41,734 nt of DNA, taken from the NCBI GenBank assembly GCA_045105075.1, contig JBGCDD010000060.1, positions 1-41,734 of the forward strand, written 5' to 3'. Below are positions 33,215 to 41,214 of this stretch, piece after piece. This DNA is from JBGCDD01 sp045105075 (lineage in GTDB: Bacteria > Pseudomonadota > Alphaproteobacteria > Rhodobacterales > Rhodobacteraceae). Position 1 is the stretch's first letter; every line of letters starts with the position of its first letter. Under the pieces are notes generated by a model, which did not search any database, was not told the DNA's origin, and worked only from the letters and a program-made list of their open reading frames with translations. Position numbers and translations under genes: made by a program.

Positions 33215-35419
33215 GTGATCACGTTCAAATCGCGTCGCGGCGAGCTTCCTGCGGCACAGTTCAAAATGCCGCGCCGTGCTTTGGTCACCGACCGCATTGA
33301 TCTGCGCGAACTGGCACTGGCGCTGATGCGGCGGCGCTGGACGCTGGGTGGCGCGACGGTGCTGATGGCGGCGTTGTTTTACATCATCAGCGTACAGATC
33401 ACCCCGACGTTTTCCGCCCGCGCCACGGTGATGTTGGACCCGCGCGAACAGCAGGTCTCCGGGGTCGAACCCGGTGCTGATGTGCGCCTGAACACGCCGT
33501 TGATGGACAGCGAAGTGGCGGTGATCCAATCCAACCAGCTGCTGTGGGCGACAATCCAGTCAGTCGGACTTGACCGGGTCGAGGCGGTGATGCGCGCCGA
33601 ACACGCCCCGTCGGCTATGGCGCGACTGATCAATGCGGGCGAAACGGTGGCGCGCACTGTGCTGCGGCGCCCGGCCCAAACCCAGGCGAGCCCGGAAACC
33701 CGGCTGCACAGGGTGACGGCGGCGGTGCGGCGTGCCTTGGTGGTGCGCCGGGTGGGTCAATCCTATGTCATTGAAATCATGGCCCGCACTCAGGATGCCG
33801 CCCTGTCCCAGGCGTTGGCCAATACGCTGGCGCAGGCCTATATTCACCGCCAAATGGACCGGCGCCGCGATATGGCGCAGCGGTCAACCAAATGGCTGTC
33901 CGATCAAGTGGGCAGCCAGAAAACCATGCTGTCACAGGCGGAATCTCAGGTCGAGTCGTTCAAGGCGCGCCAGATTGTCGGCGATGGCATGTCCAGCGAA
34001 GTGATGGCGCAACAAATGGTCGAGCTGAACGACCGGTTGGCGCAGGTGCAGGCCGATGTCGGCACGGCCGAGGCGCGGGTTGACCAGATTGATGTGGTGC
34101 GATCCCAGCAGGGCGAGCAGGCGGTGGCCGATCTGCTGAGTTCGCCGATGATGCAGTCTTTGCGCGACCGTCATGCCATTTTGGCACAACAAGATGCGGT
34201 TTTGGCAGCAACGCTGGGCTCTAATCACCCGCTGCGTCGCGAGCTGGCTCTGGCGCGCGGCGAAGTGTCCGCGACCCTTGCGCGCCAGGTGGATGCGGCG
34301 GTTCTGGGCTATCGCAACGACCTGCAAATGCTCAAGATCCGCGAAGGGTCGCTGATGTACCGGGTGCAGGGGCTGGAAACGCGGCTGTCGGACATGTCGC
34401 GCGGTTTGCTGGAATTGCGCCAGCTTGAGCGTGAGGCGGACGCCCTGCGCATCACCTATGAAAACTGGCTGGGGCGGTTGGCGGAAACCCGTGCCCAGGT
34501 CGAGCTGCAACAGGCAGAGGCCGTGCTGTTGAACAGCGCCGATTTGCCCGCAGTTCCATTTGCGCCGCGCCCCAAGCTGATGACGGGATTTGGCGCGGTA
34601 TTGGGTCTGATTTTGGGTCTTTGTCTGGCCGTCACAATTGAAACCACAAGCCGGGGGTTTGTGCGGGCCGCGCAGATCGAGGAAAGCACCGGTTTGCCGG
34701 TTCTGGTGTCCTTGCCCAAGGGCGGTGGTGCCACGCCCGAGGCCACGCTTGATCAGGTTCTGGCGGCGCCGAATGCGATCTATCCCGAGCGTTTGCGGCA
34801 GTTGCGCGAAACACTTTTGCTGACCAAAACGCCCGGCCAGCCGCGCAGTTATTTGATGTCGTCCTCAGTGCCGGGCGAGGGCAAAACCACGACAGCACTG
34901 GCGCTGGCGCGGATGTTTGCGCTGTCTGGGCGTTCGACCCTGCTGGTTGATCTGGACACGCGGCGCTCTGAAATGTCGCGCATCGCCGAGCGCGATATGG
35001 ACTGCGACCTGATTGATTACCTGAACGGTGATGTGGAGCTTGAAGCGGCGGTGCAACGCTCGGACCGGCTGGGCTTTGATCTGCTGTGCAGTCGGGCGCA
35101 GCGCGGCACGATGGCCGATGATTTGCAGCGCTCGGACCTCAAAGGTGTTCTCGACACGCTCAAGCAAAGCTACGAAATCGTGGTGATTGACGCGCCGCCC
35201 TTGTTGGCTGTGTCGGATGCGCTGTTGTTGGCCAGTGTCGTGGACAGTCTGCTGTTTGTCGTGCGCGCGCGCAGCACACCGAAAAAGGCGGTCGAGGCCG
35301 CTTTGGCGCATTTGGCCGGTGTTGGAGTGACGCCGCAGGGCATGGTGTTTAATGCTGTGGCGTCGGATCAGGCGTCGGCAGAATATGTAAAGGGATACTC
35401 CTATGGTCTGGCCGCTTAA
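33215..35419 (+). CDS. Polysaccharide co-polymerase with BY-kinase domain (Wzc/ExoP-like)
   Basis: A 734-residue protein from the GTG at 33215, which has a strong ribosome site AAGGAGAGG; an upstream ATG at 33173 has none. Residues about 35-60 are a membrane segment within the Wzz-type N-terminal domain, followed by a long periplasmic coiled coil (about 215-420) and a second membrane segment near 455-480. The cytoplasmic kinase domain has Walker A PGEGKTT (553-559), A' VDLD (578-581) and Walker B IDAPP (Asp659). The C-terminus EYVKGYSYGLAA carries a short tyrosine cluster (724, 728, 730), the autophosphorylation site of BY-kinases. It controls chain length and export with the downstream outer-membrane protein, whose gene overlaps by 17 bases. 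Confidence 0.9.
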   Translation: MITFKSRRGELPAAQFKMPRRALVTDRIDLRELALALMRRRWTLGGATVLMAALFYIISVQITPTFSARATVMLDPREQQVSGVEPGADVRLNTPLMDSEVAVIQSNQLLWATIQSVGLDRVEAVMRAEHAPSAMARLINAGETVARTVLRRPAQTQASPETRLHRVTAAVRRALVVRRVGQSYVIEIMARTQDAALSQALANTLAQAYIHRQMDRRRDMAQRSTKWLSDQVGSQKTMLSQAESQVESFKARQIVGDGMSSEVMAQQMVELNDRLAQVQADVGTAEARVDQIDVVRSQQGEQAVADLLSSPMMQSLRDRHAILAQQDAVLAATLGSNHPLRRELALARGEVSATLARQVDAAVLGYRNDLQMLKIREGSLMYRVQGLETRLSDMSRGLLELRQLEREADALRITYENWLGRLAETRAQVELQQAEAVLLNSADLPAVPFAPRPKLMTGFGAVLGLILGLCLAVTIETTSRGFVRAAQIEESTGLPVLVSLPKGGGATPEATLDQVLAAPNAIYPERLRQLRETLLLTKTPGQPRSYLMSSSVPGEGKTTTALALARMFALSGRSTLLVDLDTRRSEMSRIAERDMDCDLIDYLNGDVELEAAVQRSDRLGFDLLCSRAQRGTMADDLQRSDLKGVLDTLKQSYEIVVIDAPPLLAVSDALLLASVVDSLLFVVRARSTPKKAVEAALAHLAGVGVTPQGMVFNAVASDQASAEYVKGYSYGLAA

Positions 35420-36551
35420 GCACGCTGTTCTTGGACTGGCTTTGGCCACCGCCGCATCGGGCGAGCCTTATCAGCTGACCATCGGTGATACGGTGTCGGC
35501 CAGTCTGCCTGGCGCCGAACTGCCGCGCCTTGCCACGGTGGATCTGGACGGTGTGCTGCGGTTCCCGGGTCTTGCGCAAAGCGCAGTTCTGGGCCTTAGC
35601 GTGAATGAGGCCGAACAGTTGCTGGAAACCCATCTGGCGGATGGCGGGCTGTATGTCGACCCGGATGTGACGCTGTCGATTGCGCAATATGCGCCGATTG
35701 TTGTGGCCGGTGATGTGCGCGCGCCCGGATCGTTCGCCTATTTGCCCCAACTCACGGTTGAGTTGGCCCTGTCGTTGGCCGGTGGTACCGCCGAAGGTGG
35801 GCTGGGCGCAGATGAATTGGCGATCCAGCGCGCGGAAACCGAGGGTCAGCTGAAGCTTGTTGCGGATGAAATCGTGTTCTGGACGTTTCGCATTGCGCGG
35901 CTGCGGGCAGAACTGGCCGGCCAAAGCAGCCTGTCTGCACCTATGGACGGTGCGCAGGGGCAGGATTTACTGGCGCTCGAGCGCGAAAGCCTGCGCGCGC
36001 ACCTGTCCCGGCGCAATGAGCTGAGCACGCTGTGGTTGGCGCAGATGGAAGAGCTGAACCGGCAGATCACATTGTTGAACAAGCGGCTCAAGATCCAAAG
36101 CGCTGTGATCGCGACCCGTCAGGACGAGCTGGTCAATGCCCGCAGTCTGAGCGAGCGCGGCTTGCAGCGTGGCTCGGTGCTGAGCGCGGCCGAACGCTCC
36201 GAAGCCGAGGCCCGCGCGCGGGTTCTTGAGATCGAAACCCAGTTGTCCCAGGCACAAAGCGAACGCAGCAGCGTGGCGCGGGCGCGGGCCAATTTTCTGT
36301 CCCAACACAAGCTGGAAACGCTGGATGGGCTGCAGCAAGCCGCGCAAAGCCTTGATGTGGCACAGCAGCGCCAAAGCAATCTCCAGCGCAAGTCCGAGTT
36401 GGTTTGGGGCTCTGAAACGGTGTCGCTGGGCGCCGTCGTTCAGCTGATGCGTCGCACCAAAACCGGCATGATCACCTTGCCTGCAAATGCCAGCACACCG
36501 GTCTTGCCAGGTGATGCTTTGATCCTGCGCGCGCCCCAAGCGCTGAACTAG
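35403..36551 (+). CDS. Polysaccharide export protein, ExoF-like
   Basis: A 382-residue protein starting inside the end of the kinase gene (17-base overlap). A signal peptide-like stretch (1-20) precedes the polysaccharide biosynthesis/export domain YQLTIGDTVSASLPGAELPRLATVDLDGVLRFPGLA and an SLBB-like segment PIVVAGDVRAPGSFAYLPQLTVELALSLAGG (about 98-128). Residues about 150-320 form a long, charged coiled coil, and the C-terminus ends in a second SLBB-like strand (LPGDALILRAP). There is no lipobox cysteine, so unlike Wza it is not a lipoprotein; the layout matches rhizobial ExoF. It should connect the inner-membrane machinery with the outer membrane. Confidence 0.8.
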   Translation: MVWPLKHAVLGLALATAASGEPYQLTIGDTVSASLPGAELPRLATVDLDGVLRFPGLAQSAVLGLSVNEAEQLLETHLADGGLYVDPDVTLSIAQYAPIVVAGDVRAPGSFAYLPQLTVELALSLAGGTAEGGLGADELAIQRAETEGQLKLVADEIVFWTFRIARLRAELAGQSSLSAPMDGAQGQDLLALERESLRAHLSRRNELSTLWLAQMEELNRQITLLNKRLKIQSAVIATRQDELVNARSLSERGLQRGSVLSAAERSEAEARARVLEIETQLSQAQSERSSVARARANFLSQHKLETLDGLQQAAQSLDVAQQRQSNLQRKSELVWGSETVSLGAVVQLMRRTKTGMITLPANASTPVLPGDALILRAPQALN

Positions 36552-36586
36552 TTTCAGAACTCCCTGCTCTAACATAGAGCGGTGAT

Positions 36587-36892
36587 ATGAGTGATCCTAT
36601 CTGGCAGACGGCAGATCAGATGGCGTGTTTAGGCGCCCGCATCCCATCCCGCAAAGTGGCTGTTCTGCACGACCGGTCCCGTTGCAAACTGCGCTACAAA
36701 TTCGAATTCATGTCTGGTGGGCTCAAGGACTGGCAATGCATCGCAGCCCATTGTGACGCCTTTCAGCGATGCATTACATCGCCTGCCGTCAGTGGAGGCC
36801 CAGAATTATTCCTGTCAGCCATCGCTTTCGTCGCGACCATACTGTTTTGGGGACGAGGCATAGGCCGGGTGATTCGCAAAACCATCCTCTAA
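36587..36892 (+). pseudogene. Remnant of an IS5-family transposase, C-terminal part
   Basis: An open frame of 101 codons includes, at about codons 34-48 and 73-90, the segments RYKFEFMSGGLKDWQ and ELFLSAIAFVATILFWGRG. These correspond to the C-terminal blocks of IS5-group transposases (RYRIENMFxRLKDWRRIA and xFLSAIxLAATVIFWL). Between them an unrelated stretch (CITSPAVSGGPE) replaces the usual YDRC link, and the catalytic DDE domain is missing. No ribosome site or terminal inverted repeats were found. It is a dead fragment of an insertion sequence. Confidence 0.7.
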
Positions 36893-36903
36893 CGCACTCA
36901 TTC

Positions 36904-36922
36904 TTAATCTTTTTTTAACCAT
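36904..36922. promoter_or_regulatory. CtrA-type box, TTAA-N7-TTAACCAT
   Basis: TTAA (36904-36907), seven bases, then TTAACCAT (36915-36922), the full site with the extended half-site preferred by CtrA. It lies about 430 bases upstream of the ExoY-like gene. Two weaker sites are closer: TTAA-N7-TTGA at 37214-37228 and the lone half-site ATGGTTAA at 37281-37288. Confidence 0.45.
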
Positions 36923-37347
36923 GATCGCCAGTTTTGCTGCCGCCATAAATGTTAAACGCAATTTTTTTTTAGCCGTTTTTGGCGAGGGAAAAGTTAGGAG
37001 ACTTGAACAAGGTGTGAATTGGCGTCTTCAAAGCTGAATCTCACTTTGAGGGCAATTTTTGGTTTTCCAGAAATTCCGTTTGAAATCGGCCAGGATGGGT
37101 CTTGTGCAGAATTAACCCGGTTTAAGAAAGTCGGGCTTGTGCGCCGGGTTTGGTGACAGAGTTTAACACCAGCACACTAGTAAAAATTAACGCAGCACAA
37201 GCCCCCCCAGACTTTAACAATTGCTTGATTGGCAGGCGCATTTTTTCTGCCATAGTCAGCTTATTCAAGTTGGAAACCAAATGGTTAACCGTAACGCAGA
37301 TGCTCCAAAGTCTGTGATCGGAAGAGCTGTGTCAGGAGTTTTTCGAG

Positions 37348-38043
37348 ATGATACACGTCGATTGGAGAATGTTTGCAAACAGCCGTGCAGTGACGGCGAT
37401 GGACGGCATGGCCACGCAGATGCCTTGGCCGAAACTTTACCGCGCCAGGATGAAACGGATTCTCGACATCACCCTTGCTCTGGCGTTGTTGCCGTTGCTT
37501 GGGCCGGTGATTGCGGTTTTGTGGCTGTTGGTGCGCCGTGACGGTGGGTCGGGGCTGTTTTTGCACCGGCGCGTTGGCAAAGATGGTCAGACCTTTGACT
37601 GCTTGAAACTGCGCACGATGGTGCCAAATGCAAAAGCCGCGCTGGCGATCCATCTGGCTTGCGACGCGCAGGCGCAGCGGGAATGGGCGCGCGCGCAAAA
37701 GCTGTCGGATGATCCGCGTGTGACCCGGCTTGGCCGGGTGTTGCGCCGCACCAGTCTTGATGAATTGCCGCAGATTTTTAATGTGCTGCGCGGCGATATG
37801 AGCTTTGTCGGCCCACGCCCCGTCACCTCAGAGGAATTGATGCGCTATGGTGGCTGTGTGGGGTCCTACCTGGCTATCCGCCCCGGCATCACCGGACTGT
37901 GGCAAGTGTCCGGGCGCAGCGGCGTCGGCTATGCCGAGCGTGTCTCGCTTGATTTCCAATACGAACAATCTGTGTCGCTGTTTCAGGATTTGCGTATTCT
38001 GGCGCGCACCACTTCGGTGGTCTTGGGCGGCACCGGGGTCTGA
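37348..38043 (+). CDS. Undecaprenyl-phosphate sugar phosphotransferase (ExoY-like)
   Basis: A 231-residue priming transferase with AGGAG nine bases before the ATG. One membrane segment (about 38-60, ILDITLALALLPLLGPVIAVLWLL) is followed by the bacterial sugar transferase domain: FLHRRVGKDGQTFDCLKLRTM, RRTSLDELPQIFNVLRGDMSFVGPRPV, and GLWQVSGRS. These are the catalytic blocks of the WbaP/ExoY group. It transfers a sugar-1-phosphate (commonly galactose or glucose) to undecaprenyl phosphate at the inner face, the first step of repeat-unit synthesis. It is separate from the other polysaccharide genes by the long AT-rich region, so it may be controlled on its own. The short N-terminus is typical of ExoY rather than WbaP. 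Confidence 0.9.
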   Translation: MIHVDWRMFANSRAVTAMDGMATQMPWPKLYRARMKRILDITLALALLPLLGPVIAVLWLLVRRDGGSGLFLHRRVGKDGQTFDCLKLRTMVPNAKAALAIHLACDAQAQREWARAQKLSDDPRVTRLGRVLRRTSLDELPQIFNVLRGDMSFVGPRPVTSEELMRYGGCVGSYLAIRPGITGLWQVSGRSGVGYAERVSLDFQYEQSVSLFQDLRILARTTSVVLGGTGV

Positions 38044-38045
38044 GA

Positions 38046-39497
38046 TCAAGGCTGAAACAGCGGAAAACTGACCCCAAGCGCCCAGGCCAGTACCAAACCC
38101 AGAGCCAGCCCGGCCCCAAGTGGTGCGTTGTGATGGGCCGTGGCCCGGCCCATTGAACCAAAAACCAGATAAAACAGCACCAGCACCGGCGCGATCATGA
38201 TCAGAAAGAACAGCGCCTGAAAATCCAGTGCGACCGCGATCCCGAGAGAGGCAAGAAAGCTGAGCCGCAAAACCAGCCGCGCGGGCCAGGAGGCGCGATG
38301 GGTCAGATGCGCGTCAGCCGCCATGTAAGGCAGCGCGCCCAGACATAGGATTGCGATGATCCAAAGCCGCTCGGGCGTGGGCCAGAAGTTGGCGCCATAC
38401 CGGTTGAGCGCAATGCCAAACAGCGCCGACCAGACCAGCAGCAAAGCGACCATTGGCCAGGACACCGCAGGGCTCAGCAGACGCCAATGATAAAGCAAAG
38501 CGAGCTGCAAAACACCGAAGATTAGCAGATGCAGCCCAAGGTAATCCGCAACCAGAACTGGCAAGAAACCCGGGTTCAAGGGCACCGCAATCAAGGGCGC
38601 AATCACCGCAGGCGCCAGACAAATCAACAGTCTTTTGCGCCAACTCAGCTCCGGCCCTGTGGTGTCCGAGATGGCGGCACCCGCAGCCGGCACCCGGCGC
38701 GCAAGCGTTGGAAACAGCAAAACCAGACCAGAAAGCAGGCCCATCAGACCCCAACCCGTGGGCAAGATCACAACATCTGAATGGCGCTGAAAGGCGCGAT
38801 CAAGCCAAATCAACGCCTCGCTGCGGGCCGTGCGGCTGTGCAAGACGGCGACATGTTCGCTGAACGGGGCTGCAATTGCCCGGCGGGTGACATCATCACG
38901 CGAGACGGTTGTGCCTTCGGTCGCATCCGGCGAGACCATTTGCGCCGCGCGCAAACCAAAACCGCGCAGGCCAGGTTCCCACGCGCCGCTGATCAGCAAA
39001 AGGTTTTGGGGCGTCTGTGCGGTGATGGCCTGGGAAAACGCCGACACGAGCACCATTGGCCCGATATCTGACCGCCCTTGTGCCGCGCGCACCAGAATGT
39101 CGGTGGCCATGGAGTGCCCCAACAGCGCAACCGGTTTGCCCGGCGGAGCAACTGCATCCAGGACCTGTTGGGTTTGGCGCACCAGCAGTTTGGTGGTGCC
39201 GTCAATGCTGTTTACATCGCCTGACATCGGTGCCGGGTGACGGCCGTGGCCCAGGAAATCAAAGGCGAACACGTCATATCCGGCGCGCGCAAGCGGCAAG
39301 GCGAACCCTTGCATCATCTGTTGTGAGCCGGCAAACCCGTGGGCAATCACCACTGTTGGACCATCAACCTCGGTCAGCGCATAGCGGGTCACGGGGGTGT
39401 TGGCGATGGTATCTGATGTGATCTGGATGCGCCATCGGGCGTGTTCCAGCACCACCAGAGACAGCAAGATCAGAGCGTATGCGAGGGCAGGTTTCAT
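38046..39497 (-). CDS. Alpha/beta hydrolase with C-terminal membrane domain
   Basis: A 483-residue protein. Residues 1-18 are hydrophobic (signal or anchor), and about 47-240 are an alpha/beta hydrolase with oxyanion block VIAHGFAG, nucleophile elbow GHSMA (Ser129) and a candidate His220 (VAVLHS). Residues about 250-483 contain some seven to eight hydrophobic segments. The combination is unusual among hydrolases. By orientation the catalytic part would face the periplasm if the N-terminal segment is an anchor, but this is inference. It could be a lipase, esterase or acyl-transfer enzyme of envelope molecules. It ends two bases from the ExoY-like gene (convergent). Confidence 0.7.
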   Translation of the reverse strand: MKPALAYALILLSLVVLEHARWRIQITSDTIANTPVTRYALTEVDGPTVVIAHGFAGSQQMMQGFALPLARAGYDVFAFDFLGHGRHPAPMSGDVNSIDGTTKLLVRQTQQVLDAVAPPGKPVALLGHSMATDILVRAAQGRSDIGPMVLVSAFSQAITAQTPQNLLLISGAWEPGLRGFGLRAAQMVSPDATEGTTVSRDDVTRRAIAAPFSEHVAVLHSRTARSEALIWLDRAFQRHSDVVILPTGWGLMGLLSGLVLLFPTLARRVPAAGAAISDTTGPELSWRKRLLICLAPAVIAPLIAVPLNPGFLPVLVADYLGLHLLIFGVLQLALLYHWRLLSPAVSWPMVALLLVWSALFGIALNRYGANFWPTPERLWIIAILCLGALPYMAADAHLTHRASWPARLVLRLSFLASLGIAVALDFQALFFLIMIAPVLVLFYLVFGSMGRATAHHNAPLGAGLALGLVLAWALGVSFPLFQP

Positions 39498-39624
39498 AGG
39501 GCCTTCGGATTGGTTCGGCAGATCGCGATTTTTACCTGGCTTGGCGGATCACGGCAATCTTATTCCATTTGTGGTGCGCAGGTTTTCGACAGGGACCGGG
39601 CTGTGTGCATTTTGATGTCTGGGC

Positions 39625-39643
39625 GGGGGGCTGTCTGCCCCCC
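39625..39643. terminator. G-tract hairpin with CCCCCGAGAGTTTATTTTGAAAG flank split below
   Basis: GGGGGGC (39625-39631) pairs with GCCCCCC (39637-39643) around TGTCT. A second C-run, then CGAGAGTTTA and TTTTGAAAGATGAAG follow. This hairpin-plus-tail arrangement resembles a sequence I recall recurring between genes in Rhodobacteraceae genomes, usually as a terminator. Here no gene ends beside it, so it may mark the end of a lost gene. Confidence 0.5.
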
Positions 39644-40006
39644 ACACCCCCCGAGAGTTTATTTTGAAAGATGAAGAGAGATGGCATGATCGAGAAAGCA
39701 AGTTTCTGTAACGCTTGCTTTGACTTTTGTGTTGGTGTGGGCAAGCGCACAATTTTGCACCCGATTGTCGAGTTGGTTTGCGATTTGCTCCCGTTGGTCT
39801 TGTGCATAGCGAAAAAGCGGGCGGCGCATCGGTTCAAGCTTTTTGCGTCTCCGTGTCGGCAATGTTGCGTGGGAATGCGGCTTGCTCATCAACGCTGTTT
39901 CTGCACTGTGTTGCGGGGTTCGGTTGGCATCTTTGGGGCTGAAAGTGGTGACGTGATGGCGGCACCGTTGACAAGTTGGGTGAAAACTATGTTTTTAAAA
40001 CAAACG

Positions 40007-40019
40007 CTTGCGTATCAAG
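40007..40019. promoter_or_regulatory. Short palindrome upstream of dctP
   Basis: CTTGCGTATCAAG has four-base arms CTTG/CAAG around CGTAT. The surrounding CGC and TGCG extend the symmetry imperfectly. It is 124 bases before the dctP start, and GntR-type regulators of TRAP operons bind comparable dyads; no such regulator gene is in the window. Confidence 0.3.
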
Positions 40020-40030
40020 TGCGTACAGAA

Positions 40031-40076
40031 ATTACAAATAATTACAAATATTATTGACAGCTTACAGATATTGACA
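40031..40076 (+). promoter_or_regulatory. Direct repeats and candidate promoter of dctPQM
   Basis: ATTACAAATA occurs twice in tandem (40031-40040, 40041-40050), and TATTGACA occurs twice 17 bases apart (40052-40059, 40069-40076). Each TATTGACA holds a perfect TTGACA -35 element. No good -10 element follows at standard distance, which fits an activator-dependent promoter. The repeats may be activator sites. Confidence 0.45.
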
Positions 40077-40142
40077 ACATAGTTGCGCCAATCTGATGGG
40101 CGCGTTGAAGATGGCTGTGCCCGAGATCCTAGGGAGAGAGAT

Positions 40143-41138
40143 ATGACCGTTTATAAATCGTTCAGGAATATTGCGTTTGGCGCAGTGTCGGCATTTGCCG
40201 TGGCCGCCACAGGCGTTCAAGCGCAGGACATCACCCTGCGCGGGGCCAGCATGTTTGACGAAGAGCACGCGTTCACCCGCACCATGCGCAAATTCGAAGA
40301 GCTGGTGAATGCCAATTACGCTGATGGGGTCACGTTTGATCTGCGTCTGAATGGCGAGTTGGGTGTTGAGAAGGATTATGTCACCTTCCTGCAGCAGGGT
40401 GTGGCGATTGACTACACGATTATGGCGCCGTCCAACATGGCGACGTTTGCGCCGTCGATCCCGCTGATGGATATGCCGTTCCTGTTCCGTGATCTGGATC
40501 ATTGGAACGCCGTTCTGTCGAGCAATGTGTTGGCGCCACTTGAGGCTGAGCTGCTGGAAAAGGCCGACATTCGCGTGATTGGTTACACAGGCGGCGGTGT
40601 GCGCAATCTGGTGTCGGCCGCGCCGATCACCAATATTGACGAACTGACCGGTCACAAGATGCGGGTCATGGGCGCGCCAATTCAGGCTCAGATCTTTGCC
40701 GCGATCAAGGCGGCGCCGTCCGCGTTTTCCTATAACGAGGTCTATAACGCGATTCAGACCGGTGTGATTGCAGGCTTTGAAAATGAAGCCGCTAGCATTC
40801 AGAACCTCAAGTTCTATGAGGTCGCGCCGCATATTTCGCTGACAAATCATACCATTACCGTTCGTCCTATCGTGATGAGCGGCAAGACGTTTCGCAAGCT
40901 GCCTGCCGATCTTCAGGCGGCTGTGTTGAAGGCGGGTGCCGAAGCGGGCGCTTATGGGCGTCAGGTTGAGAGCAGTGAAGATGGCGTGAAGCTCAAGGAA
41001 ATGGCCGATGCTGGCCAGATCGTGATCAGCCCGTTTGAAAACCGCGATGGTTTGCTGAGCATGGTGATCCCGGTGCAGGATGATTACGCCGCTGGGCTGG
41101 GCGCGTCTGATCTGCTGAAAGCGATCCGCGAAAAGTAA
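40143..41138 (+). CDS. dctP: TRAP transporter substrate-binding protein DctP
   Basis: A 331-residue protein from the ATG at 40143 (GGGAGAGAG directly upstream). Residues 1-28 are a Sec signal peptide ending VQAQ. The mature part has the DctP pattern: DITLRGASMFDEEHAFTRTMRKFEELV, ELGVEKDYVTFLQQG, MPFLFRDLDHW, and the ligand-carboxylate-binding type segment HKMRVMGAPIQAQIFAAIKAAPSAFSYNEVYNAIQTGVIAGFENE, with Arg in RVMG and Asn/Glu near the cleft. It binds an organic acid or similar solute in the periplasm and hands it to DctQM. The substrate is unknown; the catabolic genes at the other end of the window do not settle it. A hairpin follows the stop codon. Confidence 0.9.
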   Translation: MTVYKSFRNIAFGAVSAFAVAATGVQAQDITLRGASMFDEEHAFTRTMRKFEELVNANYADGVTFDLRLNGELGVEKDYVTFLQQGVAIDYTIMAPSNMATFAPSIPLMDMPFLFRDLDHWNAVLSSNVLAPLEAELLEKADIRVIGYTGGGVRNLVSAAPITNIDELTGHKMRVMGAPIQAQIFAAIKAAPSAFSYNEVYNAIQTGVIAGFENEAASIQNLKFYEVAPHISLTNHTITVRPIVMSGKTFRKLPADLQAAVLKAGAEAGAYGRQVESSEDGVKLKEMADAGQIVISPFENRDGLLSMVIPVQDDYAAGLGASDLLKAIREK

Positions 41139-41157
41139 GCGCTTGCCAGAATGGTGA

Positions 41158-41186
41158 AACCGCCGGTGCATACCACGCCGGCGGTT
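41158..41186 (+). terminator. Intercistronic hairpin between dctP and dctQ
   Basis: AACCGCCGG (41158-41166) pairs perfectly with CCGGCGGTT (41178-41186) around eleven bases, followed by CTTT. Such a stem after the binding-protein gene usually stabilises its message or partly stops transcription, so that DctP is made in excess over the membrane subunits. Confidence 0.6.
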
Positions 41187-41214
41187 CTTTGCATCCGATC
41201 GGGGAGGATCTGTT

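Larger units (their letters stand above)
36552..37347 (+). other. Long intergenic region before the ExoY-like gene
   Basis: This 796-base gap between exoF-like and exoY-like genes holds a degraded IS5-type transposase fragment at its left end. The right part (about 36893-37347) is unusually AT-rich for this window, with many TTAAC elements and runs of T. It contains one perfect CtrA-type box and looser ones, plus an inverted repeat AACCCGG/CCGGGTT (37114-37120, 37144-37150). It most likely contains the promoter of the sugar transferase gene. No intact gene was seen. Confidence 0.6.
39498..40142 (+). other. Intergenic region before the TRAP operon
   Basis: This 645-base gap separates the hydrolase gene (leftward) from dctP (rightward). 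It contains a G-tract hairpin (39625-39643) with a flank typical of a dispersed Rhodobacteraceae element, and a repeat-rich AT region (40030-40076) just before dctP. Short open frames in the middle are cysteine-rich or lack ribosome sites and family similarity, so I see no gene. Confidence 0.6.

Noticed and set aside
37112..37125. TTAACCCGGTTTAA as another CtrA box
   Set aside because: The two TTAA elements are six, not seven, bases apart.
37229..37251. TGGCAG...CTGC resembling a sigma-54 promoter before the ExoY-like gene
   Set aside because: The GG to GC spacing is far longer than the fixed ten bases of sigma-54 promoters.
39671..40057. 128-codon open frame upstream of dctP, and short minus-strand frames there
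   Set aside because: Cysteine-rich, no ribosome site, no recognisable family, and it runs into the repeat-rich promoter region.
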